Shown here piece after piece: positions 34,382 to 43,299 of a DNA stretch of 64,000 nucleotides. Position numbers and translations under genes: made by a program. Position 1 is the first letter of the stretch; each line of letters starts with the position of its first letter. Below the pieces are notes generated by a model. It saw only the letters and a program-made list of their open reading frames with translations. It made no database searches and was not told the origin of the DNA. Source of the stretch: Solibacillus sp. FSL R7-0668 (lineage in GTDB: Bacteria > Bacillota > Bacilli > Bacillales_A > Planococcaceae); the NCBI RefSeq assembly GCF_038006205.1, contig NZ_JBBOUU010000001.1, positions 2,048,001 through 2,112,000 on the forward strand, given 5' to 3'.

Positions 34382-35381
34382 ACTTTTCACCGCCCTTACT
34401 ACGAATTAAGTATAAGAAGAATGGTACACCAACGATGGCTGTGACAACTCCAATGGGTGTTTCAAATGGAAAGTTAACATAGCGACTAATCAAGTCACAT
34501 GCTGATAAGAAAAAGGCTCCGAAAACGGCCGAGCATGGGATAATCATTCGATAGTCCACCCCCATTAGCATGCGGACAATATGCGGAACAACTAAGCCTA
34601 CAAAAGCAATTTTCCCAACTAATGCAACGGCCGTACCTGTCAAAATGGCTACTGAAAGCATGCTTAATACTTTTACTGTACGTGTTTTTTGTCCTAAGCT
34701 AACCGCTACTTCCTCTCCAAGCGCTGTAATCGTCACGGCACTCGATAGTGAAATAGCAAGTGCGAGTCCAATAAGTCCAATTGGCACGCAAAGTAACACT
34801 AAATCCATATCTACTGTATGTACTTTTGAGTTATACCACATTGTGATCGTTTGTGAGATTTGATGATACATCGCAATCGCCGTACCAAAACTACTCAAAA
34901 ATGTACCGATAACTGTACCAATAATTGCGAGGCGTACTGGTGATAACCCATTTTTAATAATCGATGCAAAGCCAAATACTAATGCGGCTCCAAATAGCGA
35001 TCCTATCATGGAAATACCGACTAATTTAAAGCTAGAAATCCCGGGCAAAAACACAAAGGTCATCGTAATGAAAAAGGCTGAGCCATCTGTTACCCCCATT
35101 ATCGAAGGAGAGGCTAGGAAATTTCGTGTGATGCCTTGCATGATTGCCCCCGCCGCAGCTAAAAAAGCTCCAACAAATAATACTGCTAGCGCTCTAGGTA
35201 TTCGGCCAGACCATATAATTTGATGGCTCGCTTCAGTTTCATCAAAATGAACAATTGCCTGCATGATTTCAGAAAATGGGATCGATTTTGTACCAAATGA
35301 AACCGAGAATAAAAAGACCAACACAATTAAAATAGGCATAATCATAGAAAATAAAAGAATATGTCGATTTGAACTGTTCAA
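34371..35381 (-). CDS. FecCD-family siderophore permease (FeuB-like)
   Basis: 336 residues from TTG 35381, nine bases after AAAGGAGG; the longer frame to 35426 has no start signal. Multi-TM FecCD protein: SGRIPRALAVLFVGAFLAAA, GITRNFLASPSIMGVTDGSA and the EAA-like GFVGLVVPHIVRMLMG contact the ATPase. Heterodimerises with the FeuC-like product. A terminator hairpin between it and the upstream binding-protein gene should lower its level relative to the lipoprotein. Confidence 0.9.
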   Translation of the reverse strand: MNSSNRHILLFSMIMPILIVLVFLFSVSFGTKSIPFSEIMQAIVHFDETEASHQIIWSGRIPRALAVLFVGAFLAAAGAIMQGITRNFLASPSIMGVTDGSAFFITMTFVFLPGISSFKLVGISMIGSLFGAALVFGFASIIKNGLSPVRLAIIGTVIGTFLSSFGTAIAMYHQISQTITMWYNSKVHTVDMDLVLLCVPIGLIGLALAISLSSAVTITALGEEVAVSLGQKTRTVKVLSMLSVAILTGTAVALVGKIAFVGLVVPHIVRMLMGVDYRMIIPCSAVFGAFFLSACDLISRYVNFPFETPIGVVTAIVGVPFFLYLIRSKGGEKYAA

Positions 35382-35430
35382 TATTTGGAACCTCCTTTGA
35401 GTGATTGTGCATGCCAGGCATACCAAGTTA

Positions 35431-35461
35431 AAAAGCCGGTAAGAATTTACTTACCAGCTTT
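35431..35461 (-). terminator. Intercistronic terminator between feuA- and feuB-like genes
   Basis: AAAGCTGGTAAG / CTTACCGGCTTT stem, 6-base loop, then TT on the minus strand, in the gap of the operon. Only partial termination is expected, since the permease genes need the same promoter. Confidence 0.65.
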
Positions 35462-35469
35462 ACATATCA

Positions 35470-36471
35470 CTATTTCACTACATTTTCTTTAAATGCATCT
35501 AAGAAATTGATTTTTGACCAAGCTGTACCGCCTTGCGCAAGTGGTTCCACAATATTTACATAAACTTGATTGTCTTTTGCTGCTGTCGTACTTTTAAAAA
35601 TGGCATTTTCTAAAATTTCATCTAGTAGCCCTGGATTTTCAGTGTTTTCATCCGCTGCGAATTGTAATAAAATCACATCTGGATTCCAGTCTGCAAGCGT
35701 TTCATAGGTGATTTTTGTTTCTGTTTTCGCCTTTAGTGCCGCTAATCCTGCTGGTACTTGTAAGCCTAAATCTTCATATAGAGAAGGGTTTAAATACACA
35801 GCCTCTGGATAGACCGCTAATCCGCTACGTACACGAATTAATAAAACATCCTTGTCTTTTATATCACTGTTCGCAATCTTCTCTTTTGTCTCTGTCAAAG
35901 AAGCTTCATAATTCGAGATAGCTTCTGTAGCCTCTGCTTCTTTACCAGCTAACTGACCTAATAATGTTAAATTTTCTTTCCAATTTGTTGAGATATGTGA
36001 ATACGGGAATGTTGTCGCCACTTTATTGAAGTTTGCCATCTGCGTTTCATCAAATTTACTCGTACCTAAAATCACATCTGGACTTAGTGCCAACATCGCT
36101 TCTGTACTCGGCTCTCTTTTACTACCTACAACTGTTGCACCCGCTAATTCCTTTTCTAAGTATTTTGGAATGGAAGAGCCATCCGTCGATATAACACCAG
36201 CAGGCTTGATGCCAAGAACAGCTGAATCTTCCATTGCTTCTAGGCTTGCTGCAATCATCGTGTTAATTTGTATAGGTACTTCATAATCTGTGCCTAAATA
36301 CGTTACTTTTTGAGTAGTTGCCTCTTCTTGTTTCTGTTCTTTTGCTACTTCTTCCGTTTTAGCATCTGTTGAAGCCGCCTCTGAAGATTTGACTTCCTCT
36401 TCATCATTATTACATGCCGCAAGCATAAGAGTTAATGCTGCTGCACCAATTAATACACCATATTTTTTCAA
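35470..36471 (-). CDS. Ferric-siderophore-binding lipoprotein (FeuA-like)
   Basis: About 333 residues from TTG 36471 behind TGGAGGCG. Lipobox LAAC follows LKKYGVLIGAAALTLML, then an acidic S/T/E linker, then a type III periplasmic-binding fold with IKPAGVISTDGS, PDVILGTSKFDETQM and GTAWSKINFLDAF at the end. Captures ferric catechol or hydroxamate siderophore outside the membrane and delivers it to the FeuBC-like channel. A Fur box lies just upstream. Confidence 0.9.
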   Translation of the reverse strand: MKKYGVLIGAAALTLMLAACNNDEEEVKSSEAASTDAKTEEVAKEQKQEEATTQKVTYLGTDYEVPIQINTMIAASLEAMEDSAVLGIKPAGVISTDGSSIPKYLEKELAGATVVGSKREPSTEAMLALSPDVILGTSKFDETQMANFNKVATTFPYSHISTNWKENLTLLGQLAGKEAEATEAISNYEASLTETKEKIANSDIKDKDVLLIRVRSGLAVYPEAVYLNPSLYEDLGLQVPAGLAALKAKTETKITYETLADWNPDVILLQFAADENTENPGLLDEILENAIFKSTTAAKDNQVYVNIVEPLAQGGTAWSKINFLDAFKENVVK

Positions 36472-36489
36472 AATAAACGCCTCCATATC

Positions 36490-36508
36490 GATAACGATTC
36501 TCATTATC
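36490..36508. promoter_or_regulatory. Fur box of the siderophore-uptake operon
   Basis: GATAACGATTCTCATTATC is a close match to the classic 19-bp Fur box GATAATGATTATCATTATC, just upstream of the lipoprotein start and downstream of the predicted promoter. Iron-dependent repression expected. Confidence 0.85.
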
Positions 36509-36525
36509 ACTTATTTACATTCATG

Positions 36526-36554
36526 ATAATATCAAACAGACGAGTAAGCGTAAA
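36526..36554 (-). promoter_or_regulatory. Promoter of the siderophore-uptake operon
   Basis: On the minus strand TTTACG (36549-36554), 17-base spacer, TATTAT (36526-36531). The weak -35 fits an activator-dependent promoter. The insertion sequence with its target duplication begins only two bases further upstream. Confidence 0.5.
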
Positions 36555-36556
36555 TA

Positions 36557-36567
36557 GACATTTTTAC
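36557..36567. repeat. 11-bp target-site duplication (left)
   Basis: GACATTTTTAC directly outside the left inverted repeat; identical copy at 38137-38147. Confidence 0.85.
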
Positions 36568-38136
36568 ATTAACATTGCATTAAATTAAAACACTATTCAT
36601 CAAGAGTCCTTCTAACTAAAAAAATTCCAAAACAAGGTATTCCGTTGCACAAAAAAACTCCTTATAATTAGGTTTGGTAGTTCTGTCCAAATCCCAATTA
36701 AAAGGAGCCAACCATGAACAAGGATACCACAAAATCCACATTAAATGAATTGTTAAAAGTACTAAATGAGAAAACATTTTTAAAAATTGTGAACGTCTCC
36801 AATCTTGATTATTACGTGAAAAAGCTGTCAGCCTATAAGTTTTTACAACTGTTCATCATTGCACAGCTGAATGAAAAAGATTCGCTCAAAAAATTGGCGA
36901 AACATCTGAAGGAAACTGAAGAGCTTCAAACCTTTGTTCAAATGGGTACCATTAGTTCGTCGCAGCTTTCACGCAGACAGTCCTGCTTGACGCCGGGCAT
37001 ATTTGAAAAGGTCTTTCGCCATCTCGTCGTTGCCGCCCAGGTAAAATTGAAGAGAAGGCAACCGTTTGTTCGGGATATCGATCAACTACTTGTTATCGAT
37101 TCTTCTACCATGTCCATGAGTCTGAGCCAATATCCCTGGGCTACGTTTCGAAAAACCAAGGCAGGTGTTCGTCTGCATTTACGCGTCGTTGTCACAAAAG
37201 ATGTGACGCTCCCAGATCAGGCGGTTCTTTTGCCGGCGAAACATGCAGACCGTACGCAAATGGATACGCTGGTGGCGTTCGATTCCGATGCCATTCATCT
37301 GTTTGACCGAGGCTATACGGACTATAAACAGTATGACAAATTGTGTGAGAAAGAGGTTCGCTTTATCACGCGATTGAGGAAAAATGCAAAGATTGAAGTG
37401 CTGAATGAGCAAGCCCCAGACGTTGAAAATAACATCTTTTCGGATCAAGAAGTCTTTTTGGGGGATGAGCAGAACCGCACGAAAATGTCGAATTCGCTGC
37501 GTTTAATCCGAACAGTCGATCGCGAGAAAAATGAAATCATTATTCTCACAAGCTGTTTCGATTTGTCGGCGAAAGAAATTGGAGACCTCTATCGCTACCG
37601 CTGGAAAATTGAAACGTTTTTTAAATGGATGAAACAGCACCTAAGAATCAAAAAGTTCTTCGGAAAAAGTCAGAACGCCGTCTACACACAAATCTGGATT
37701 GCTCTGATTACGTATTGCCTGCAAGTATTGCTAAAGCTGGAACTGAACCATGATGGACCACTTTTAGAGATGAAAGAAACGCTTCAGAATCTTCTTTTCA
37801 AGCCTTTTGAAACTTTTGTTAAAGCACTTTTCAGACCGCCGACAAGGCAATCCAAAGGACGAAAAAAGCATGATTGGGACAGTGAGTTTCAGCTCATCGT
37901 CAAACAGTTTGACGAAAGAGAGGTGGAACATTTAGACAATTTAACGTACGACCCGATTTTCTAGGTTATATCATATGTAAATAATTTACAATTTGTGGAT
38001 GAGGACTACCGCTTATGCCCACGTTGACTTTTTTTCAAATACGGAGAAATCGTTCGTTCTGAATTTTCAGATATATGAGTCAGGTAGGTATTATGCCCCT
38101 TTTGACAAATGTTAAAAATTTTTATGCAACGCTAAT
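36568..38136 (+). mobile_element. IS4-family insertion sequence
   Basis: Element of 1569 bp with one transposase gene. Ends: left ATTAACATTGCATTAAATT, right (reverse complement) ATTAGCGTTGCATAAAAAT, about 15 of 19 matching, and flanked by perfect 11-bp repeats, a length usual for the IS4 family (10-12 bp). It splits the AraC-type regulator from the siderophore-uptake operon. Intact termini and gene imply recent insertion and possible activity. Confidence 0.85.
36714..37964 (+). CDS. IS4-family transposase (DDE)
   Basis: 416 residues with the IS4 catalytic triad: D129 (LLVIDSST), D198 (HLFDRGYTDYKQYD) and E300 in the Y-(2)-R-(3)-E-(6)-K signature (Y293, R296, E300, K307 in YRYRWKIETFFKWMKQHL). 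The N-terminal helical region is typical of IS4/IS231-like members with an ISBsu-type layout. AAAGGAG site nine bases before ATG. No frameshift or stop is seen, so it appears functional. Confidence 0.95.
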   Translation: MNKDTTKSTLNELLKVLNEKTFLKIVNVSNLDYYVKKLSAYKFLQLFIIAQLNEKDSLKKLAKHLKETEELQTFVQMGTISSSQLSRRQSCLTPGIFEKVFRHLVVAAQVKLKRRQPFVRDIDQLLVIDSSTMSMSLSQYPWATFRKTKAGVRLHLRVVVTKDVTLPDQAVLLPAKHADRTQMDTLVAFDSDAIHLFDRGYTDYKQYDKLCEKEVRFITRLRKNAKIEVLNEQAPDVENNIFSDQEVFLGDEQNRTKMSNSLRLIRTVDREKNEIIILTSCFDLSAKEIGDLYRYRWKIETFFKWMKQHLRIKKFFGKSQNAVYTQIWIALITYCLQVLLKLELNHDGPLLEMKETLQNLLFKPFETFVKALFRPPTRQSKGRKKHDWDSEFQLIVKQFDEREVEHLDNLTYDPIF

Positions 38137-38147
38137 GACATTTTTAC
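38137..38147. repeat. 11-bp target-site duplication (right)
   Basis: GACATTTTTAC, identical to 36557-36567, immediately after the right inverted repeat. Confidence 0.85.
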
Positions 38148-38175
38148 AACGTATATGGATTTTTGCTCAATCAGG

Positions 38176-38973
38176 TTAAAATTGCTTACGATATTCTGTC
38201 GGTGTCATCTGATACTGCTTTTTAAAGACGCGGCAAAAATAAAACGAGTCCTGATAACCTACCAGCTCAGCAATCTCCTTCACTGGCATCGCTGTAGTAC
38301 GGAGAATATGTTTTGAATGCTTGAGGCGAATTTCCGTTAAAAACTGAATGGGTGACATCCCCACTTCTTTATCAAAATAATACGCTAAGCGACGTCGATC
38401 ACACCCAACCTCTGCGGCAATTTCTGCAATGGCAATGGGCTGCGCATAATTTTCCGTCATAAAACTAACCGCATGGTCGAAAACATTACTTGTAGTCTTC
38501 ATTTTTGCGCAAATAAGAAGCATTTCGATTATATGTAAAAAGATCGATTTACACTTTAATTTATGTAAGTCTCCAGGAATTTTTTCCGTCTGAATCATTT
38601 GCTGCACAAAATAATCAATTTTATGATTTTCCCCACTCTCAATAGTAAAATGAGCATTTTTAAATGGTACTGTACGTTCAATCACTTCATAATGAAGGAC
38701 TACATAATGCCAAGGCTCCTCACTCGTCACTTCAATATTGATTTCCATTCGTGGACCGGCGTGTAATACTACCCCTTTATTGATGGCATAGCACGCACCG
38801 TTCAACGAAAAATTAGCACTTCCAGACAAAGTGATAACAAGTCCATTATAATGGGCTGCTGTGTAACGATTGCCATCTTGAATATTTGGGTTTAAGCTTG
38901 TCACAAATAAATCTGAAAATTGAATCGGTGCATTGGCAAAATATTTTATTAACTCATTAATTGGTATGTTCAT
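38176..38973 (-). CDS. AraC-family regulator (iron-responsive, Btr-like position)
   Basis: 265 residues from the ATG after AAGAAGGGA. N-terminal cupin-like effector domain, C-terminal double helix-turn-helix (IAEIAAEVGCDRRRLAYYFD and VKEIAELVGYQDSFYFCRVF, then TPTEYRKQF). Adjacent to the siderophore-uptake operon as B. subtilis btr is to feuABC, but it lacks Btr's C-terminal binding-protein domain. Own Fur box. Likely activates the uptake operon in iron limitation. Confidence 0.85.
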   Translation of the reverse strand: MNIPINELIKYFANAPIQFSDLFVTSLNPNIQDGNRYTAAHYNGLVITLSGSANFSLNGACYAINKGVVLHAGPRMEINIEVTSEEPWHYVVLHYEVIERTVPFKNAHFTIESGENHKIDYFVQQMIQTEKIPGDLHKLKCKSIFLHIIEMLLICAKMKTTSNVFDHAVSFMTENYAQPIAIAEIAAEVGCDRRRLAYYFDKEVGMSPIQFLTEIRLKHSKHILRTTAMPVKEIAELVGYQDSFYFCRVFKKQYQMTPTEYRKQF

Positions 38974-39019
38974 AGTCGATCCCTTCTTGATATAAATGGT
39001 AATACCTCTATTATGCAAA

Positions 39020-39034
39020 TGATAATCATTTTCA
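39020..39034. promoter_or_regulatory. Fur box of the AraC-type regulator
   Basis: TGATAATCATTTTCA, one mismatch from the perfect 7-1-7 Fur palindrome TGATAATCATTATCA, about 45 bases before the start. Confidence 0.8.
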
Positions 39035-39224
39035 TCAAGTGTTTCCGTTAAATTAAGAATTTTAGTGTTGGAGATTTATAATTAGCATTTTAAATTATTG
39101 CTCTATCGTGTTTGGATAATTCTTTCATGTTAGCATTGTTGCTATTCCGCTATAAATGCTATTGTAGAAACATTTTCACTACGCTATAGTGTATATATTT
39201 TAGTGGAATTGAGGGAATACTTGC

Positions 39225-39563
39225 GTGTTTTATGTGATTCAATTTATTATTGGCGGCACAGTCATGCTGCTTGCTTCTTGGTTAAGTCGTTCGAATCTGC
39301 ATTATTTATCTGGCGTGATTACGCTGTTGCCGATTTTAACGTTACTCAATATGCGTCAGCAAATGAAAGCCATGACGGATGAAACGTTTCATCTTGTGCA
39401 GCAAAACGCGATTTTTGGTGCGATTGGAATGGTACTGTTTACAGGCCTTGTCTTTTATTTCTCAAGTATTTGGAAGCCTAGGCAAGCCGTGCTCTTTGCC
39501 CTTGGGATTTATATTGTTTTTATGGTCATTGGTAAGCCCATTATGGCTATGCTACAAAGCTAA
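39225..39563 (+). CDS. Small membrane protein, GlpM/DUF3147-like
   Basis: 112 residues, four TM helices (about 3-20, 28-45, 62-82, 88-107). Layout and size like GlpM/DUF3147 membrane proteins of unknown function. GTG start seven bases after GAGGGAA. Single gene between the AraC-type regulator and an anti-sigma-like gene; ends in a shared bidirectional terminator. Confidence 0.6.
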   Translation: MFYVIQFIIGGTVMLLASWLSRSNLHYLSGVITLLPILTLLNMRQQMKAMTDETFHLVQQNAIFGAIGMVLFTGLVFYFSSIWKPRQAVLFALGIYIVFMVIGKPIMAMLQS

Positions 39564-39566
39564 AAT

Positions 39567-39598
39567 ACCGCGCTTCTCAAGTAAATGAGAGGCGCGGT
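39567..39598. terminator. Bidirectional terminator
   Basis: ACCGCGCTTCTC / GAGAGGCGCGGT stem (one mismatch), 8-base loop, then TTTTGTTATTTT, between convergent genes. Confidence 0.8.
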
Positions 39599-39637
39599 TT
39601 TGTTATTTTAACGTTTGGATGCTTGTTTCAAGGTTAA

Positions 39638-40849
39638 TCAACCAATACTAAACGAATTCCAAATGGACGTCCCAAAGGCAAAAATAAATGTAAGTATATG
39701 CAAAATAACAAGCCAGATTATTCGATTTCTGTTGACGAAAAGGATGATAAGTATACCGAGAATTAGTAAAGCTGGGAATGTGATCATCATCATGCCAATT
39801 GCAGCAAAGCCGTCACGATACAATGTCCCGACAGAAAAAGAAATAAGCCATGTTAATATGGGAACTTGAATGAAAATCCATACGAGTGACCACACAAATT
39901 TTTGAACCCGTTGAGAGCGTTTTTGAATAAGCAAAGGCATACCTACTAAACTGACAAGTGCAATTGCTAAACAAATAAGCATTGTTTTCCCACCACGTGT
40001 GAGCCATGAATTTTTATATGTTGCTTCTTCAAATTCAAGCGTTTTAAACTCATTGTGCTCGATGAAAGTTTTCACAAATTCCGTCATTTGTACTTTTGAT
40101 AACGAGCTATTTTCACTAAATCCGATGTAATAAATATAGCCTTCTGCAATCGTATAAAATTCATTTGCCCTCGTTCCTGTCAAATGAATCCTATTTTCCT
40201 CTTCATCATAAGAATAATACGTGTACACTAATCCTCCATCGCCTTCTAAAAATTTCGTCACAAGTGTTGACGAAGAATTTAAGCGCTCTAGCTCAATTGG
40301 TGTTCCATAAGCATCTACTAAATTAGCAGCAAGGGCGTCATATTCCATTGGTTCCATGAATGTTCTTGTCATCGAAATATTGATAAACTCTTTTTCGTAT
40401 GGAAAATGGAATTGAAGTTCAGTAAAATAGCCATCGTTCACTGCAATAACCTTGCCATCCTCTACTTGAAACGGTGTCGGAATATCAATTGTATTTACAT
40501 TCGTTTTTTGTAAAAAATCTATATAGGGCATTTCTTTATAATATTTAAGTATTCTTATATTTTGCAGATCATAGGTCGTAAAATTTTGATTATAGGTGAC
40601 GCCATCCCCTTCTATTTCGTAAAAAATATTCATTAAGGTAGGTTCATTAGCTGTACTATGCCGCATGTCTGTTGGTGTCAAGAGCTGAATGAGTAAAAAG
40701 ATAATCGCAGTACTCACGATGATTGTTAGGATTGGCACACGAAAATTTAGTTTTCGTTTTGGTTTGCTGATTTGCTGTTGCACATTTTGCCTAATACGCT
40801 GTTCATTCACATCTGTCTGTTTCAGTTCCTTTAATTTATAGCGTGTCAT
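39638..40849 (-). CDS. Membrane protein co-encoded with ECF sigma, likely anti-sigma
   Basis: 403 residues: short cytoplasmic N-terminus (ELKQTDVNEQRIRQNVQQQI), TM about 39-59, extracytoplasmic domain to about 285, then three TM helices (290-310, 325-345, 355-395). An N-terminal cytoplasmic part, a single TM and an outer sensor domain fit an anti-sigma factor, though no known anti-sigma domain is recognised. Overlaps the sigma gene by 14 bases. Confidence 0.7.
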   Translation of the reverse strand: MTRYKLKELKQTDVNEQRIRQNVQQQISKPKRKLNFRVPILTIIVSTAIIFLLIQLLTPTDMRHSTANEPTLMNIFYEIEGDGVTYNQNFTTYDLQNIRILKYYKEMPYIDFLQKTNVNTIDIPTPFQVEDGKVIAVNDGYFTELQFHFPYEKEFINISMTRTFMEPMEYDALAANLVDAYGTPIELERLNSSSTLVTKFLEGDGGLVYTYYSYDEEENRIHLTGTRANEFYTIAEGYIYYIGFSENSSLSKVQMTEFVKTFIEHNEFKTLEFEEATYKNSWLTRGGKTMLICLAIALVSLVGMPLLIQKRSQRVQKFVWSLVWIFIQVPILTWLISFSVGTLYRDGFAAIGMMMITFPALLILGILIILFVNRNRIIWLVILHILTFIFAFGTSIWNSFSIG

Positions 40850-41351
40850 CCTTTAACACCTCCCATTCTACTTCTGGTAACTGTGCCTTTAACAGCTTTC
40901 TTGCTTTTACTAGCCTTGATTTCAATGTGTTTTCGTTAATTTGAATGAGCTCAGAAATCGCCTTTAACGTCAATCCTTCTAAATAGTAATAAGCAATGAT
41001 TTCTCGTTCCTTCATTGGCAAACGGAGTACCGCAGTACTTATGAGCTGTTCTTCATCGTGAATAACGAGTGCATCCTGCTGCTGATTTTTTAACGAATGC
41101 CATTTTTCTTGAAACACAAGTCTTTGATAATGCCAGCTTTTTAAATAATCTTTCGCTTTATTAGCAGTCATTTTTATTAAGTATCTCTCGGTTATTGATG
41201 GATCAATAGGTTGCCTCAAATGATAATACTTAATAAACACATCCTGCACAATGTCTTCGGCTGTATGTAAATTTTTCGTATAATAATAAGCAACACGCAA
41301 TAGTCGTCCGCTATGCTGCTTCATTAATAGGTCAAGCTGCTCTTCATTCAC
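40836..41351 (-). CDS. ECF-type sigma-70 factor
   Basis: About 171 residues. Region 2 (AYYYTKNLHTAEDIVQDVFI) and region 4 (LRLPMKEREIIAYYYLEGLT, then LKAISELIQINENTLKSRLV) are clear. GTG 41351 is nine bases after AAGGGA; the upstream GTG 41360 overlaps the site. Translationally coupled with the membrane protein after it, so probably held inactive at the membrane until an unknown signal. Confidence 0.85.
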   Translation of the reverse strand: MNEEQLDLLMKQHSGRLLRVAYYYTKNLHTAEDIVQDVFIKYYHLRQPIDPSITERYLIKMTANKAKDYLKSWHYQRLVFQEKWHSLKNQQQDALVIHDEEQLISTAVLRLPMKEREIIAYYYLEGLTLKAISELIQINENTLKSRLVKARKLLKAQLPEVEWEVLKDDTL

Positions 41352-41376
41352 AGTTTTCACTCCCTTCTATTTAGTA

Positions 41377-41405
41377 TAACGATGCCGAATGACGAGTGGT
41401 TGAAA
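41377..41405 (-). promoter_or_regulatory. Possible ECF promoter of the sigma operon
   Basis: On the minus strand a CAACC-type -35, 16-17 bases, and CGTTATAC -10, as expected for autoregulation. Weak evidence. Confidence 0.3.
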
Positions 41406-41513
41406 AAAGATACAATGTCACCCTTCTAATAACAAAAAAATACAGAAATTCATTTACAATTTCAGTTAATTTCGCTATTGTTGACGTACATTCCGTTGAT
41501 TGGGGGCCATGTT

Positions 41514-42881
41514 ATGCAATTTGATCAAATTAAAATGGAGTTACTTGCATTCTTAACACCTGAGCAAGTTTCAGATAATGCTATTATTCGTGAACAACAC
41601 GGTCAAGACGAATCGTATCACACACCTGCATTGCCTGATTTAGTTGTTTTTCCTCGCTCCACACAAGAGGTTAGTGACATCTTAAAAATAGCCAATGCCT
41701 ATGAAGTTCCCATCATTCCATTTGGACGTGGTTCGAGTTTGGAAGGTCATATTATTCCTTACAATGGTGGTATTTCAATTGATTTTAATGAAATGAACGC
41801 GATTCTAGCCATTGAGCCTGAAAATTTACTCGTAAAAGTACAGCCTGGTGTTACACGCTCAGAGCTCAATCAAGCGCTTAAAAAGCACGGATTATTTTTC
41901 TCAGTCGACCCAGGCGCTGATGCATCACTTGGTGGGATGGCTGCTACCAATGCAAGTGGAACGACAGCGGTTCGTTACGGGGGGATGCGCGATCAAGTGC
42001 GTGATTTAGAGGTGGTGTTAGCAAATGGTGACATCATCCATACAGGGAATTCCGCTGCAAAATCATCTTCCGGTTTACATTTAAATGGATTATTTGTCGG
42101 TTCTGAAGGAATTTTGGGCTGTATTACTGAGCTTACGTTACGCGTTTACGGCATTCCAGAGCATGAAGTCGCTGGCCGCGCCGTGTTTGCTTCTACAGAT
42201 GTTGCGGTGCAAGCAGTTACTGCCATTAAACATGCTGGGATTCCTATTGGTCGTGTGGAATTGGTTGACCCATCATCCATTCGGGCCGTCAATCTTTATA
42301 GTGAAACGGATTATCCTGAGCAACCGACTTTATTTTTAGAGTTTCACGGAAATGAAGCCGGCTTACAACAGGATATAGAATTTGCGACAGAAATTTTACA
42401 AGACTTTGGCTGTGATCAGATTCAATTTGAAAAGGATACCGCTGCTCGCAATCTATTGTGGAATGCACGCCATAATTTAGCATACGCATTTATTCATGCG
42501 AATCCGGGGAGAAAACTGATGTCTACGGACGTATGTGTACCGATAAATGAATTAGCCAATGCCATTGAATTTGCGCGTAGAGAATTAGAAGTGAGTGGCT
42601 TAATCGGAGGTCTGACTGGCCATGTTGGTGATGGTAATTACCACGCGATTTTAATGTTTGATATAAAAGATGCGGAGGAAGTAGCACGTGCCAAGGCATA
42701 CAACAAAAAAATTGTAGAATATGCTTTAGCAATCGGTGGTACTTGTACAGGCGAACATGGTGTCGGTATTGGAAAAATGGAATATCAGCAGCAAGAGCAT
42801 GGCAACGCACTTCAGGTCATGAAGGCCATTAAGCTTGCTTTAGACCCGAAAAATATTATGAATCCAGATAAGCTACTTTAA
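41514..42881 (+). CDS. FAD-linked oxidase, GlcD/D-lactate dehydrogenase type
   Basis: 455 residues. FAD PCMH domain: ANAYEVPIIPFGRGSSLEGH, VKVQPGVTRSELNQALKKHG and GGMAATNASGTTAVRYGGMR, GSEGILGCITELTL; C-terminal cap ends with GLTGHVGDGNYHAILMFD and CTGEHGVGIGKMEYQ, FeS/His region of GlcD-like enzymes. Oxidises glycolate or D-2-hydroxyacids, electrons to quinone or electron-transfer flavoprotein. No GlcE/GlcF partner adjoins. ATG follows GGGGGCC. Confidence 0.88.
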   Translation: MQFDQIKMELLAFLTPEQVSDNAIIREQHGQDESYHTPALPDLVVFPRSTQEVSDILKIANAYEVPIIPFGRGSSLEGHIIPYNGGISIDFNEMNAILAIEPENLLVKVQPGVTRSELNQALKKHGLFFSVDPGADASLGGMAATNASGTTAVRYGGMRDQVRDLEVVLANGDIIHTGNSAAKSSSGLHLNGLFVGSEGILGCITELTLRVYGIPEHEVAGRAVFASTDVAVQAVTAIKHAGIPIGRVELVDPSSIRAVNLYSETDYPEQPTLFLEFHGNEAGLQQDIEFATEILQDFGCDQIQFEKDTAARNLLWNARHNLAYAFIHANPGRKLMSTDVCVPINELANAIEFARRELEVSGLIGGLTGHVGDGNYHAILMFDIKDAEEVARAKAYNKKIVEYALAIGGTCTGEHGVGIGKMEYQQQEHGNALQVMKAIKLALDPKNIMNPDKLL

Positions 42882-42887
42882 TGTAAA

Positions 42888-42916
42888 GCCTGACTCCATT
42901 CAATATGTAGTCAGGC
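42888..42916 (+). terminator. Terminator of the oxidase gene
   Basis: Perfect GCCTGACT / AGTCAGGC stem with a 13-base loop, then ATTTTAATG. Confidence 0.7.
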
Positions 42917-42927
42917 ATTTTAATGAT

Positions 42928-43113
42928 TTAGTTATAAACAGCCATTATTGCAATACTCCAAACAATTAATACGAAGGAAAATGTTAATAAAAATGAATTA
43001 AAACTAGTAGGCTCATCGTCTTTTACTTTTTTGATGATGGCTATTAAATTAACACAAAAAATAATAGCTAATACGGGTGTTAAATATATACCAATATATA
43101 TAAATATAATCAT
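42928..43113 (-). CDS. Small two-TM membrane protein
   Basis: 61 residues with two TM helices (about 2-26 and 42-59) joined by a charged loop (KKVKDDEPTS). A GGGGG-rich site precedes the ATG by 9 bases. Unknown function; common type of small Bacillales membrane protein. Confidence 0.6.
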   Translation of the reverse strand: MIIFIYIGIYLTPVLAIIFCVNLIAIIKKVKDDEPTSFNSFLLTFSFVLIVWSIAIMAVYN

Positions 43114-43263
43114 CCTTATTTCCCCCTATTTAGAATTAGTATCATTTGTTGCGGTTGACTTAAGTTTTCTCCTGAATATTTTGGGATTAAGTGGGGAGTC
43201 GTAAGCATTTTTGAAAAATCGCACGTATCCTCATGGAGTATTAGAGCTTTTCATGTTATTGAA

Positions 43264-43290
43264 AACCCCCACTTTTTAAAAGTGAGGGTT
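43264..43290 (-). terminator. Terminator of the TraB/GumN-type gene
   Basis: AACCC.CACTTT / AAAGTGAGGGTT stem, 4-base loop, then TTTTC on the minus strand, ten bases after the stop. Confidence 0.65.
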
Positions 43291-43299
43291 CGATAAAAT

